From Massospora cicadina (taxonomy: Eukaryota; Entomophthoromycota; Entomophthoromycetes; Entomophthorales; Entomophthoraceae), in the NCBI GenBank assembly GCA_022478985.1, contig JAKSZP010018544.1, forward strand, positions 1 through 64,000: a DNA stretch of 64,000 bases, in the 5' to 3' direction. Positions within the stretch are counted from its first letter, which is position 1, and each line of letters opens with the position of its first letter. The notes under the pieces were generated by a model, which was not told the origin of the DNA, searched no databases, and saw only the letters and a program-made list of their open reading frames with translations. Shown one piece after another: positions 1-10,611 of this stretch. The position numbers and the translations under genes were made by a program.

Positions 1-13
1 AATAATTAGATAA

Positions 14-330
14 TATTCGCCAATTCTCACCCACTCACCCACTCACCCAAATAGATTGAACCTATCATACTCGATAATTTCAGATACGATCTTATTTGCC
101 AATTCTCACCCACCCACTCAAATAGATTAAACTTATCAGAATCGATTAGCTTCAGGTGAGCAAGTTGGTGAATTATTCAACAATATTTGTCAATCTTCAC
201 CCGCTCGTCCAAATAGATTGAACCCATCAAGCTCGATAATTTCAGATTCGATAAGATTCGCCAATTCTCACCCACTCACCCAAATAAATTGACCCTATCA
301 GACTCAAAGGTTTCAGATGTCAGCCTTTCA
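14..330. repeat. degenerate tandem repeat, four units
   Basis: Four imperfect units begin near 16, 94, 183 and 251 (spacing about 70-89 bp). Each contains a version of TTCGCCAATTCTCACCC followed by CCAAATAGATTGAACC and TCGATAATTTCAG. The array is cut by the window edge or begins just inside it. No coding capacity is visible. Related A/C-rich phrases recur with less order up to about 1560. Confidence 0.75.
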
Positions 331-399
331 GTCAGTCAGTAAATCAGTCAGTGAATGTGTTTTACTAAGTAATATTGGTAGATAGCCATCGATAAGTTC

Positions 400-1570
400 A
401 GAAACCATTAAACCTATCGAATATTCCAATCTCCAACAACATTGGCTAATTAATTAAGCCTGCCAAATTAACTAAACCATCAATCACTTACCTGAAGCTA
501 TTGAGCCCATGTATCAACCAAAAAATGAACGTCCCCAACCCAGCGAAAACCAATTATTGAACTTACAAAACAGCCAAAAATTACCAGCTAAATATCAAAG
601 CCTATAAAACTCGAATTATATGAATATGAAAATATCAGCCAAATTGCTGTATAATTACCATTAGAAACATGTTTTGGATCTTATATAGAACTTTTATTAA
701 AATTTTAAGTGGATTTTATTAAAAAAGTATATTGATATTCCCAAATTTTATAAATATTATGCAAAGTTTGGTGATGATGGTTATTTGCTAATGAGATAAT
801 GCATTTTATATAAACGAAAAATCACAATGACTTTTGTAAAGAAAGTTTAGGCTAATTCTTGTTGATACCCAGTTTAACACTGATTGTTTCTGGGTTTAAA
901 GTTTACCAGATGATCCTAATCAATTCCTTTTTATATTGGTAGATGGCTAGCAATAAAATTAAGGATCAAATTATATTGAATCATCATAAAATTACCAACC
1001 ACTCAGCCAAAACCAATTAAACTTATCAAATTACCTAAACCTCAACCATTTACCTGAAACCATTGGCCATCAAATCAACCTAAATGCATCAACCACCATT
1101 TAGCTAAAACCAATTGGTGAACTTTTAAATCAACCAACACCCAAAGACCACTGTGATGGAAACCAACAGGAACCTCACTTCTACCTAAGAAACAAGAAGC
1201 TAATATCATATCCCTTGGAACAGAACTGACCATTCCTGAATATATCTCAGAACACAGCCCACTTCCCGAAGCAAGAATACCACTCCAATTTCTACCTATA
1301 AAATGGTTAACCTAAACCCAACCTAATATACCTTAATAAATATCTAATACCTAATTTCCCTAACTGCCTCTTTTCCCTTGAGCTCTAACAGTGGAAGAAG
1401 TAAAATAACAAGACCTACTATGCCAACAACCACTTACCAAAACTGATTAACTCATCAAACTAACCAATCACTAACTGCTTATTAAAACCATCAAGCTTAT
1501 TAATCAACCCCAAAACCACCAATCACTTACCAAAACCATTTAAAATTGAATCAACCTAATATCTAACTAC
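400..1570. repeat. A/C-rich degenerate repetitive stretch
   Basis: This stretch is strongly strand-asymmetric, with few G on the plus strand. Short phrases such as AAACCATT, ACCAATTA and TCAACC recur irregularly. It looks like a decayed continuation of the tandem array at the left end. No open reading frame, tRNA or transposon motif was found. Confidence 0.45.
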
Positions 1571-2116
1571 TCAGTCATAATGTTATACCAATTTAGATTA
1601 AAACATAGCAGGTTCTTACTTGTTACATATAAAACTTTTTATTTTACTATGAAAAATAAAAATCCTTTCTTATTGTATATTTAAAGTATCTAAAGAATAT
1701 ATATGTAAAGTTTCATTGTTCTAGGCCTTGTCATTGTTGAGCTACAGTGATAAGTGAATGAGTGAGTGGTCTTTTGCATTTATATAGATAGAAAGTATAT
1801 TATTAATAAATCCCACAATAGAAATTTGTAGCTTAAAATAACAGTATAAAAGTAGTAATAAACTTAGTTGTGTCAGGGGATATTAAACTATGCTATAGCA
1901 GCTATTTCAATTAATTTTTTTGCAACTAGTATTTATCTAGACTAAATTTGTTTGGTATACTGTTTGCTGAGTAGGCTGCCTAACTAAATTTTAGCTAAAT
2001 CAATACTAGTTTAGGAATATATTAATCTTATAGTACTTTATATAAGTTACTTGAAATATTCTAAGTCCCTTTGTTGCATTTTCATATAATCATGCAAGTC
2101 CCTTTTTTATAAGATA

Positions 2117-2265
2117 TAATTTTTTTCTAAATATTATTAAATAAATAACAATAAGAGGGATGGATGAAATTATATTCACCCTAGCCAAAACAGGTTTTGA
2201 ACCCATTATAGTATCTTTACCTCACCTTAGCTTGTGGTTACAGGTGTGCTTAACTAAATCTGGTT
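2117..2265 (-). mobile_element. tRNA-derived SINE (S1) with 16-bp TSD
   Basis: On the minus strand there is an A-box-like GCTAAGGTGAGG (2220-2231) and a B-box-like GGGTTCAAAACC (2193-2204), spaced as in a tRNA gene. They are followed by TGGCTAG, which is also found in the SINEs at 6.95 and 47.55 kb. The flanks 2101-2116 and 2266-2281 match at 15 of 16 positions (CCTTT[T/G]TTATAAGATA) and are read as a target-site duplication. The 3' tail is AT-rich and does not clearly keep the hairpin seen in the other copies, so it is decayed or differs. About 149 bp. Confidence 0.65.
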
Positions 2266-2689
2266 CCTTTGTTATAAGATAAATAAAATATAATCTTCTT
2301 TAGCTACTATAACAAGTAGTTTTTAACCAACTTTGAAAAAAGAGGGTTCTTAAGTTGACCTGTATGTATGTTTTTTATCTATGTTTGTTTGTGCATAACT
2401 CTAAAACTACTAGAGCAATCTGGATGATCTTATTTTTTAAAAATGGAGGATGCTCCAACTTAGGTCCCATTTTACTTTTGTAAGTATTGGTCCAGATATA
2501 TGATCATTAATTTAGTAAGTATATTAAAATGGACTGGAAGTGATGGAGTTCAATTGTGGGAATATTCATTGCTGGATAAACTTAATTCTGGCATTAGTGA
2601 ATCAATAGCTTAAAAGTAACTTTTGATATATATCATATGGCTGGGGGTATGTTCAAAATCCAGAAAAGTATGAGATCATAGCAGGATGA

Positions 2690-2930
2690 GCTTAAATCAT
2701 TATAGATGGTTAATGATTTTGCATAATTCAACAAATAAACTCAACAAAATTTAATAAAATGAATTATTGTAGATAGTGATCAGTAAATTTAGCATAGATT
2801 GACCAAAGAAATAAACTGATTTTAATAAAGTGAATTACTGTAGATGGTTATCAGTAAATTTAGCATAAATTGAGTATTAAAATCAACTAAATTCATTAAA
2901 ATAAATTATTAGTATATTTGGTTATGAGAT
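2690..2930. repeat. AT-rich imperfect tandem duplication, about 70-bp unit
   Basis: Two clear units (about 2739-2806 and 2810-2876) share AATAAACT, then GAATTA.TGTAGAT and ATCAGTAAATTTAGCATA. A weaker unit lies before and one after. The sequence is non-coding and no further role is visible. Confidence 0.55.
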
Positions 2931-3482
2931 ATTATATATATTATATATACAATGAGTTTATTTTAATAGAGGAATAGTGAGGGCCCAAATGTGATATAAT
3001 TTATAGGGTTTTTTAAATAAAATTGTAAAAAAGAACTACTTATAACAACGCATCAATTTTTTGGGAAAAAAGAACTGGGTGTAAAAGTTTTATTAGAAAA
3101 AAAACCTTCTTTGTATATATTTTTAAGAAAAAAACTCTTTTAAAAAGAGCTCTAAAAATATAAAATAATTGAGAATCTATGCCTCTTCAATAAAACCCTT
3201 TTTGAAGTCAGTGCCATATTTTAACTGAATTATAATAGGCATTTATAATATATATAGTCAGCAATATATACTATTAGTTGCTTATAGTTTACGCTTGAAT
3301 CTAATTCAGATATAAATTACAATTTGTATTTGTAAGTAAAATTCTATAATTCAGGTTGAAAGATGGTTCCAACTTCAAGAAGGACATTATCAAAGAGGCC
3401 TAATGCCTCAATTGTTTTATGCTTTTTAGAGCTTTTTTAAAGGAGGTTCTTCCCCCCCCAAAAAATATATTATATTTTAAGG

Positions 3483-3555
3483 GCATGCTAACATAGTGGT
3501 AATTTTGTTCCACTTTTGTTCTTTACAACACATGTTCAATTCTTATCATAGCAAA
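3483..3555 (+). other. tRNA-like relic (A-box and B-box-like)
   Basis: TGCTAACATAGTGGTAA resembles the D-arm and A-box of a tRNA, and ATGTTCAATTCTTATC resembles a T-arm and B-box. TGCTA at the 5' side can pair with TAGCA at the 3' side. The anticodon arm is not convincing. It may be a tRNA pseudogene or the decayed head of a SINE-like retroposon leading into repeat X. Confidence 0.35.
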
Positions 3556-5167
3556 AAATTAGTTTTTTTTCCATGCTAAGAGGATAGCAATGCATCTGCA
3601 ATTGTGCATCATGCTTATGTTCAACAAATTGAATTAGATAATTTGAATCATGTAATCCCAGCCTGTCATGGAAATGGCAGAAAAAGTTTAGACTGGCCTG
3701 CCAGTCATGATGTGTGAACACCCAAAAAGCAAGCCATAATGCCAGAGGCGTTGCCAACTGTATGACTTGATATGGAGCTGGGAAATGTGATACCATGAAG
3801 TGGTGATGCAACAACAGGGTAAGGAATATCCCAATGACAAACCACACTGAACCCATTACCAACTCAGTGGTTTGAACTGTATGATGTGGGATTACTGGGA
3901 TAGTTTTGACAAGATTCTTGGCTTGAGAGGCCAACTTATTGGGGGCAATAGGGAGATGGACTCTTTCTTTTCATTGTTGTACATAGGGCCATAAGATCCC
4001 CATGTATTGTTGTTAAAAGTTCATAAGAGTGGGGTTGTAAAGCCAAAAGTGTCAGACTTGCTGGGCCCAATTGGTGATAGAGGAAGCCATGGTGACCAAA
4101 AGAATTATTAAAGTCCACCCGGAGTGTGGGGTGACAGACCACCAGGGAAATGCCATCTGGGATGTGGTCAGAACAGAAAATAAATTTTTTTATTTTTTTG
4201 GCAAAATTTTACTTTTAAAGGAAAGTAAGAAAATTGACCAACAATTTTCTCAGTGCCACGCAAATGATTAAATAGTGGTCAATTGGGTAGTGACAGGATG
4301 GGGTCAGGACCCACAAATTTGACCTAACCAGCAAATTGTTCAGGAATGGGCGGGTTTATTCTTTGGGAACTGACATCACAAAATTTGGTGGTGGGCCGAG
4401 TCTCTTTTAGTTCAACCTCAAACATCCAAACCAGGGCCCAACTACATTTCTGACAATTAGCATGATGGCGTTTGGCCTGATGGGCAACAGGAATCCCCCA
4501 AGGCCATCCCATATAGGGATGGGCCTATTTGGTTGGGAACAGGTTTGGGACAGCCAACCTGCCCACGCTCAGTCATTTAACTGTTTTTTCAGTCAACAGC
4601 AGCACATTGGGTGCAATGCCCAAATTATTATCCGAGGGCTTCAAACCCTCATTAATGGCGCCCAATATATGTTCAACTGGCTTAGTGATTGAATTGGAAC
4701 CATTGGGCGATCTGGCCAATATCTCATTCTTCATGCTTTTACAGCCATTCAAATTTTGGGCATCAGCCAGATTGCCAGCTAAATTAGATCTGACCAATTT
4801 CAATTCAGTAATCTTGGCACAGATTTCACTAATTCCCCAGAACAGTTCTGCTGAGGTAAGTGTGGGTATTGGGGGTGGGATCTGAAGCAGACGAGCTGTT
4901 ACCCATCGCTCATCTACTATGTGAGTGAGATTGCCCTGAGTGATGAGAGGTACCACCATCCTCTTTGGGGTCTTTTTATTCAGAAATGGGAAGATGACCT
5001 GATCAAGAGCCAAAGGACATTCCCCAAGACTTACACAGCCTATCAGAACATATGCAGGGAGGTTTTACACCAGCACTTGGGTTTTGTACTCCATTCCTAT
5101 ATTCTCACTTTCTTTTTACTAATTGGTGCAGTATATCTGTCCTAATATCAACCCACCTTGAATAAAT
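3536..5167 (-). mobile_element. dispersed repeat X, copy 1 (unrecognised coding remnant)
   Basis: This is homologous, in opposite orientation, to 54418-55400. On the minus strand a broken frame runs from a Met near 5013. A first segment of 146 codons contains helical, charged sequence. After a stop the same frame continues through HPYMGWPWG, HANCQKCSW and LVW-FEVEL, ending with VSSQ near 4365. The same residues recur in copy 2, which favours the minus strand as coding. Further down (3934-3536) a 132-codon frame has two strongly hydrophobic stretches (about residues 26-48 and 57-73), but no counterpart is visible in copy 2. The CQKC pair hints at a zinc-binding site. I do not recognise the family. 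Boundaries are uncertain: a SINE/LINE-like tail lies on the plus strand at 5130-5167, which would suit the opposite orientation. Confidence 0.5.
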
Positions 5168-5421
5168 TTTAAATTTTTATTTGAGGTGGGCCAACCTGGA
5201 GATGATATCACACTGATTAAAGGGATTCAAAGTAATAGAAAGGAGGATAAAACCTAAAAAGTCTCAATGAATGGTGTATTATAGACCAGGAACTCCATGA
5301 ATTGCCTTGCTATTTGCTATCTTAGTTTGGGGCATTGATGTGCAATACTAACACAGTTTTAATCATCCCATACCTAAAGTTCATTTACTTGGATTGAACT
5401 CAGGGAGGCAGTGGTAGTGAG
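5168..5421 (-). mobile_element. SINE-like retroposon (S6) inserted in a SINE/LINE tail
   Basis: The minus strand has a B-box-like GAGTTCAATCC (5391-5401) near its 5' end. Its 3' tail reads GTGTGATATC, then CCAGGTTGGCCCACCTC and AAATAAAAATTT. CCCACCTT[G/A]AATAAA occurs on both sides (5152-5167 and 5422-5437) and is read as a TSD. The duplicated target is itself a SINE/LINE-type tail on the plus strand, so the two tails form an inverted pair around 5152-5190. Internal similarity to the SINE at 7955-8244 (TTGCACAT followed by a TAAGA/TAAAG block) is weak but present. Confidence 0.5.
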
Positions 5422-5437
5422 CCCACCTTAAATAAAA

Positions 5438-6822
5438 TTACATTATATTTTTATTTTTGTAATTTTTATATTTTATTATATCTTTTTATGGTTTATATTT
5501 GACTTTTCTAGTTTTAGTTTAAAAAAGTTAAAATTGTATTATAGTAAATATGTTATATGATAGAGTAATTAGAAAAGAAATATTTTTATTATTTAACAGA
5601 AAAGTTATAAACTAAGAAGGCATATTAAAGAAATATATACAATTTAGTATTTCTTTCATATGTGCTCACTGCAATTTACCATTTCTTTTAAAAAGTAAAT
5701 AGCTTTCATTAATTTATATTTACAAAAAGATATCAAATATATAATATAATAACTTTCTATAACACTTCAAAAACTCTTTAGAATGTGTTTATATGTAAAT
5801 TAGGCTATTATATCTAGTTGCTATTTAAAATGATAACATTAAATACATTTAGTAATAACGTGAAAATAGCAGGCTGTCAAACTATATGATAACTGTAAAA
5901 ACCTTATATTTATACATTTATGATTTTATTTTACCTTTTTAGCATAAACAGTAAAAGAAAACTCAAACATGCATTGTATTAGCAACTTATACTAAAGATG
6001 TCCTTACATCATAACAATATAACTGAGTGCATCATCTCAGATTGTATACTATTAGATATGAACTATAACTATGATGTTTAAAAATTATGTTTTTATTTAA
6101 ATTTATAAAAATTATTCATATACTATATTAGTTATTTTAAAATAATGCCTTTCTTCTTTTCAAGAATATGATTATAAATATACTATGGTCATATTTTAGA
6201 TAATTGATATGCTATATTATTTAAAATTTAGTATAACAATAAACCAAGTGAGTTAAATATGCTTTTTTTAGTTTAAAATAATTTCAAGGGATATGATTTA
6301 CTTTTATAGTTATAAAGTTGAGTATATATTAATATAATGACAAAGTATAACTAGTTAACAATTAGCATCTAGTCTAAGTGAAGTTCTGATTTAAACAAAT
6401 ATGAGTTTACTTTTTAGGGTTATGCATTATTAGATAATGGAATACTGAGGTTTAGATAAACTGCACCAGTAAAATAATATGAATATCAGACAAATTTTTC
6501 AAAGTTATATTTATAAAAACAAGTGTACAATAATAAGTCTTTTGTCAATATATTGTAAAGTAAAAACTTTTAAGTACTCATTATAAAATTTGTAATTATC
6601 ATTTTAGGTATGTATTTTCATACTGTTAAGATGAAACATATACTAGCTTTAAAGGAAACTAAAAAATCATTATATATTATCACCCAAATGAAGTATCTAA
6701 AATTTATAAACATTTATATTATAATAAACTATAAGATAAAAATTAACCTTAATCCTATCATTTTATATATTATAGCTAAACATATCTTATTCTTATATAG
6801 CATGGATACAACTAAAGCTTAT
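5438..6822. other. AT-rich intergenic DNA
   Basis: This is very AT-rich sequence with short homopolymer runs and no recognisable reading frame, repeat terminus or RNA gene. It ends at the CTTAT target site of LTR element E. A 72-codon frame (6610-6828) is of the kind chance produces in such composition. Confidence 0.6.
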
Positions 6823-7798
6823 TGTTGAGTAGTTGACTGGACCTAATTGATTGTAATTTGATGAGGAAAAGAAATAATATCTTATGCCTAGTTTATTATG
6901 GTTTAATTGAAGGTATCAATTATTATAAACCAAAAATATTCCAAGTATATCTATTTGAGGTGGGTTGACCTTGGGACAAATACCACACTTAGAATCTTTC
7001 TAGCCAGTACAAGTTTTGAACTCAAAACTTGCACTAGGGTGAAAGAAGTTTTACCTGCAAGGCTAACCATGCTTATATCCCAAGTATATCAGAAGCATAG
7101 GATTTATGGCCTAGCAGTTCCAATTAATAATATTTGACTAGATAATATGGTCTTGTGAGCTTTGTTGGTCTATGTCAAAATTATTTTGAACGTTGATTGA
7201 GTTTTCAATCAAATTAATTCCTAATTAGTGGTATGAACTGCTTTGGTATATGCTACTGTTGCTTTGGAGGAGCAACGGTTTAGCTATTTTCAGATGCATC
7301 AGAGGAAACGCTGTCTTGAAATAATTGTCAGCATGACACTGACTATAAGGCTGAGCTGAGTTACTGTAGAGCCTAATGGTTTGTAGACCCTCTGAAGTCT
7401 TCACCGTGATCTGCTGGTTAAGTGGTGATGTGAGGCAAGGTGTCATGGGTAAGGTGTGGTCAACATTTAACTCTATAAATTATCCCTGATTTTAGACAAA
7501 ATAAAATAATATGTTGATAGTTTAATAATCTTTTGATACTTTAATATATGATATTTTTTATTTAATGCTTTTTCATTGTATTAAGTTGAGGAATTACCTG
7601 GTTTCAGGAAGATCAGGGCAATGAGCCATTGTACAAGTAGATAACAGAATAGTACAGCCTTAAAGTGCTATTCATAAAGAGTTTATATCTTAATCACTAT
7701 CAATGTTTGATCAATTGTCTCTATATGATAGGCATTAAAAACTCTGACTTATCTAAGAAGAAGAACCAGACCATCTGAAGTAGGCCAAATCTACAACA
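6823..7798 (+). repeat. 5' LTR of element E (contains SINE S2)
   Basis: It starts TGTTGAG after target site CTTAT and ends CTACAACA. It aligns along its length with 10428-10611 plus 18206-18777. The internal 123-bp SINE and its TSD are absent from the partner LTR. About 85 bp (7146-7225 region) has no counterpart in the right LTR, where element A sits. Confidence 0.75.
6952..7074 (-). mobile_element. tRNA-derived SINE (S2), dated by an empty site
   Basis: The minus strand has A-box TTAGCCTTGCAGG (7054-7066) and B-box GAGTTCAAAACT (7012-7023), then TGGCTAGAAAG. The tail is GTCCCAAGGTCAACCCACCT, with potential hairpin AGGT-CAACCC-ACCT. The flanks 6936-6951 and 7075-7090 match at 15 of 16 positions (ATAT[T/C]CCAAGTATATC). 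The partner LTR near 10545 keeps the uninterrupted site (CTCCTAAGTATTTCAGAAGC), so the SINE inserted after the two E LTRs were formed. Confidence 0.85.
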
Positions 7799-7817
7799 AG
7801 TGACGCTCATAGCTAGG
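7799..7817 (+). promoter_or_regulatory. primer-binding site of element E (probable)
   Basis: AGTGACGCTCATAGCTAGG directly follows the 5' LTR. It is a divergent version of the TGGTGCTCACTACAGG site of element C and the related sites of A and F, at the position where minus-strand DNA synthesis would be primed. The initial TGG is not intact. Confidence 0.45.
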
Positions 7818-7954
7818 ATAGCAGATGGTGACCTTACTGAGCAGAAGAACAATTCCAACCTATATCATTTTCAAGAATGAATTTGTGAGATTCAAGATTC
7901 AGTGGACATGATGATTCATCAAATTGATAATTTCACTGAATAAGTTACTTTTAT

Positions 7955-8244
7955 TTAACTGAGGCAAGCTGACCAGGGGACAGGCATTAATGAAAGAAAG
8001 AAAAAAAGAAATGACATGAAACCTGAACAGGGTCAACTCTGTCAAAGAAAGTTTTTACACCTCCATATTGGGACTCAAATTTTTCTGGTTACATCATGGG
8101 TAAGGTTTTCGTGTTATTAGATATACTAACCGTCAATAGCTCCCTTTAGCTGGCACCCCGATCAATGTGCAAAGGGCGGAAATCAAACCTGCAACCTTCA
8201 GATTGGTAGCCATATGCCCTTACCAACTCGCCTTCCACCCTCAG
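7955..8244 (-). mobile_element. tRNA-derived SINE (S3), 290 bp, perfect 14-bp TSD
   Basis: TAAGTTACTTTTAT flanks the element perfectly (7941-7954 and 8245-8258). On the minus strand the head contains A-box AAGGCGAGTTGGTA (8221-8234) and B-box-like GGTTTGATTTCC (8178-8189) preceded by GAAGGTTGCA, the usual arrangement at the anticodon arm to T-arm transition of a tRNA. A non-tRNA body of about 200 bp follows, then tail CTGTCCCCTGGTCAGCTTGCC and AGTTAAATAAAAG. The tail is a variant of the LINE A-type 3' end. It is inserted in the gag-like region of element E. Confidence 0.85.
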
Positions 8245-8259
8245 TAAGTTACTTTTATC

Positions 8260-9640
8260 AATGAGTCGAATAATACTCTACATGAAGAATTAAATTTAAA
8301 GAAATTAATCAGAGAGAAAGCTCAAGTAGTTTATGCTCTTCAACTTCAAATGACCAATCTGAATAAGAAAAATGCAACTGTGAAGGATTGTGACAATGGG
8401 TAAAGCCAGCACACTCAAAGCCCATCAACTGACAGTGATGCCTCTGAATATCCTATTCCTGAGCCACGTCAGAAAATGTCACATAGAATGGTTCTTTGGC
8501 TAACCCAAGTTTCTTCAACTGTGGCGCAGCACCTCATCACCCTAATACTCCTGGTTCAAGCCAGCAAAGAAGTAATCATGGTCCCCATGAGCAGAAGAAT
8601 GATACTTTAAACTATCAAAGCTGCTTGCTTTTGATAAGAATGGAAGTGTAGTCACTTTTGCCAAACGCTTTGAAATGGCCATATATGGAACTAGCAACTG
8701 CAACAAAGCAGCCACTATTATCAATTGCTTAGACAAGTGGAGCATCAAGCTAATTATGACCCACTTTTATGAAAACTAACCTATGCTAAAGTCAAAAAGG
8801 CTTTGTTTTGTGAATTTGGAGGTCCAGAATGAATGTCAACTAGAAAATTCAAAATTATATAAATAACAGCTTTAAGAAGAACAAAATGATTGATAAATTT
8901 GAGGATCAATTTATTGAAAAGCCCAAGTTCTCCCAGATCAAAGGCTATGATCAATTTTATGCTAAGATTGCATTACAACATGAAGTATAACCTTGCCAAA
9001 GCTTGTTGATAACCTTATTGACTGCTTTCATGCAAAACCTTGCAACAGCTGAATTTTTTGATTATCTGCACAAATGCTTAAAAAGTTATGGCTCACCCAA
9101 TACTGGATACAAATCAGGACCTGCTACCTCTACAGAAAGACTTTAAAAAATGATAAGAAGATCACTAGTGATCCCGCTTGCCAAAACTGAGCCAACTGTT
9201 AATGCAAAGGCCTATGACCATTAAATGAGATCTTTTGTTCTAGCTACAATTATAAAAGCACTTTGCTTTCTAATGTCGTCAGCTCAGTGTTAATTTAGTC
9301 CTTCCAAATATTGCGCAGAAGAAGAGAAAAGAACAAGCACAATAGAGGCGGTATGATCTATTATGCCAGAAACGCCAGTTCAGCCTGACCAACAAGAGCA
9401 CGCTAAACAGGGCCTCAATTACATATGTAATGAATTCTATTATAGTATCTAATGAAGACTCCATGAACATACATCTGGTGACTCACTCTCTGAGTAACGT
9501 TGTCATACCTGAAGCCTTTGAAGTAGTTGCTAAACTGTATATGCAACAAATAATTTATGATATCCCAGAAAAAGGACCAAACAGTTTAGCAGATAACTAA
9601 TTTTAAAGTGGATGAGTATAGCTATGCAACTGACACATTC
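8260..9640 (+). pseudogene. gag-like remnant of element E
   Basis: The decayed coding sequence is read in several frames on the plus strand. Near 8285-8400 there is a lysine- and glutamate-rich, heptad-like segment (LNLKKLIREKAQVVYALQLQ) suggesting a coiled coil. Near 8625-8760 a capsid-like segment begins FDKNGSVVTFAKRFEMAIYG, comparable to the start of a Ty3-type capsid domain. Stops and frameshifts are frequent. No CCHC knuckle, aspartyl protease DTG or RT motif was found. Element F (57.6-58.9 kb) has the same order of a coiled-coil segment then a capsid-like segment. Assignment as gag is by resemblance, not search. Confidence 0.5.
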
Positions 9641-9684
9641 ATCAATGAATGCCCTAGAATTGGAAATAATCTGATACTCACTCT

Positions 9685-9840
9685 TCGTTTTTTTTTTGAA
9701 ATCTTCTCATATCTATATAATAAATTCTATTGATTTTTAATTAAAAAAACAAAAAAAAGAAAAAAAGAAAAGAAAAAAAGAAAAATTCTATAAAAATTAA
9801 GAAATTATAAATGTAACACATAAATTCTGAAGCCTCATCA
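9685..9840 (+). repeat. A-rich, A/G low-complexity tract of element E
   Basis: Runs of A and AAAAG dominate 9745-9790, flanked by two short copies of ATTCTAT/ATAAAAATTA-like sequence. Element F has a similar A/G-rich tract (59270-59350) at the matching place after gag, so it is likely part of the element design and not random slippage alone. Confidence 0.5.
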
Positions 9841-10427
9841 CCACTGGTGATGGATGCCCCTTCTTCAGGAGGGGGAGGAGAGTGAGATAAAATGGGGTAG
9901 CCTGTAGAAGAGAGCTGGAGGGAGCCACCAAAATTGCATATGGACTATTTTTAACTTCCTATTGTGGCCATTCTGAGTAGTTTGGCTGATGAGCTCTATG
10001 AAAAATTATTAATTGAAAAGATGAGGATGAGTTGCCTGAAGTGAAGAGGTTGATCAAAAAAGCATTGACCAAAAACAAATATCAGAATGGAGTATAATAT
10101 AAACTCATACCTGAGGGGCAGTGATTAAATTTCCCAAAACCTTTCAAATGAATGCATATCATTACTCAGGCCCACAAGGCTGTTGGGGCTGAAAGTTAAA
10201 CTTTCAGGAACTGTTGAAGCATAGCTGGTTGAATCAGCCTGAGAGAGTGAAGGCAAAATGCCTGAGTTAACCATAGCATGCTGCATGAAAGTGCTGAGTT
10301 TGAAAAAGGCATGTTTATCAAAGACTGAGAGGCTATTAACATAGCACTCATACTTCAAAGATCAAAAGAAATTGAACACTATGACCCAGAAAGCAGGGTA
10401 CCTCCACTTTTATCCAGTCAAAAAAAG

Positions 10428-10611
10428 TGTTGAGTAGTTAGATTGGACCTAATCAGTGGGTAATTTAATAGAGGAAATAATAATATTAGCTTAATCCTAA
10501 TTTATTATGAATTATATTGAGGATATGTGATTATGGACCAAAAATCTCCTAAGTATTTCAGAAGCTTGGGATTTGCAGCCTAGCAGTTTCACTTGACAAT
10601 ATTTGACTAGA
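10428..10611 (+). repeat. 3' LTR of element E, first part
   Basis: It starts TGTTGAGTAGTTA after a run of A and AG that could serve as a polypurine tract. It aligns with 6823-7145 without the SINE. It is interrupted at about 10611 by the left end of element A and resumes at 18206. Confidence 0.75.

Noticed and set aside
14..330. Regularly spaced short repeats at the left end as a possible CRISPR array
   Set aside because: Units differ in sequence and spacing (70-89 bp), similarity runs through most of the unit with no repeat/spacer boundary, and the context is eukaryotic.
3536..3934. 132-codon minus-strand frame with hydrophobic stretches as a host membrane protein gene
   Set aside because: It lies within repeat X, lacks a supported start, and no homologous stretch is visible in copy 2. 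Kept only as part of the X description.
4071..4271. Plus-strand frame in X ending KIDQQFSQC with a matching stop in copy 2
   Set aside because: DNA similarity alone preserves this short stretch on both strands. The opposite strand shows longer runs of conserved residues.
4324..4512. CQKC-containing segment of X as a hAT-type BED zinc finger
   Set aside because: The downstream His and Cys spacing does not fit, and no transposase catalytic block is present.
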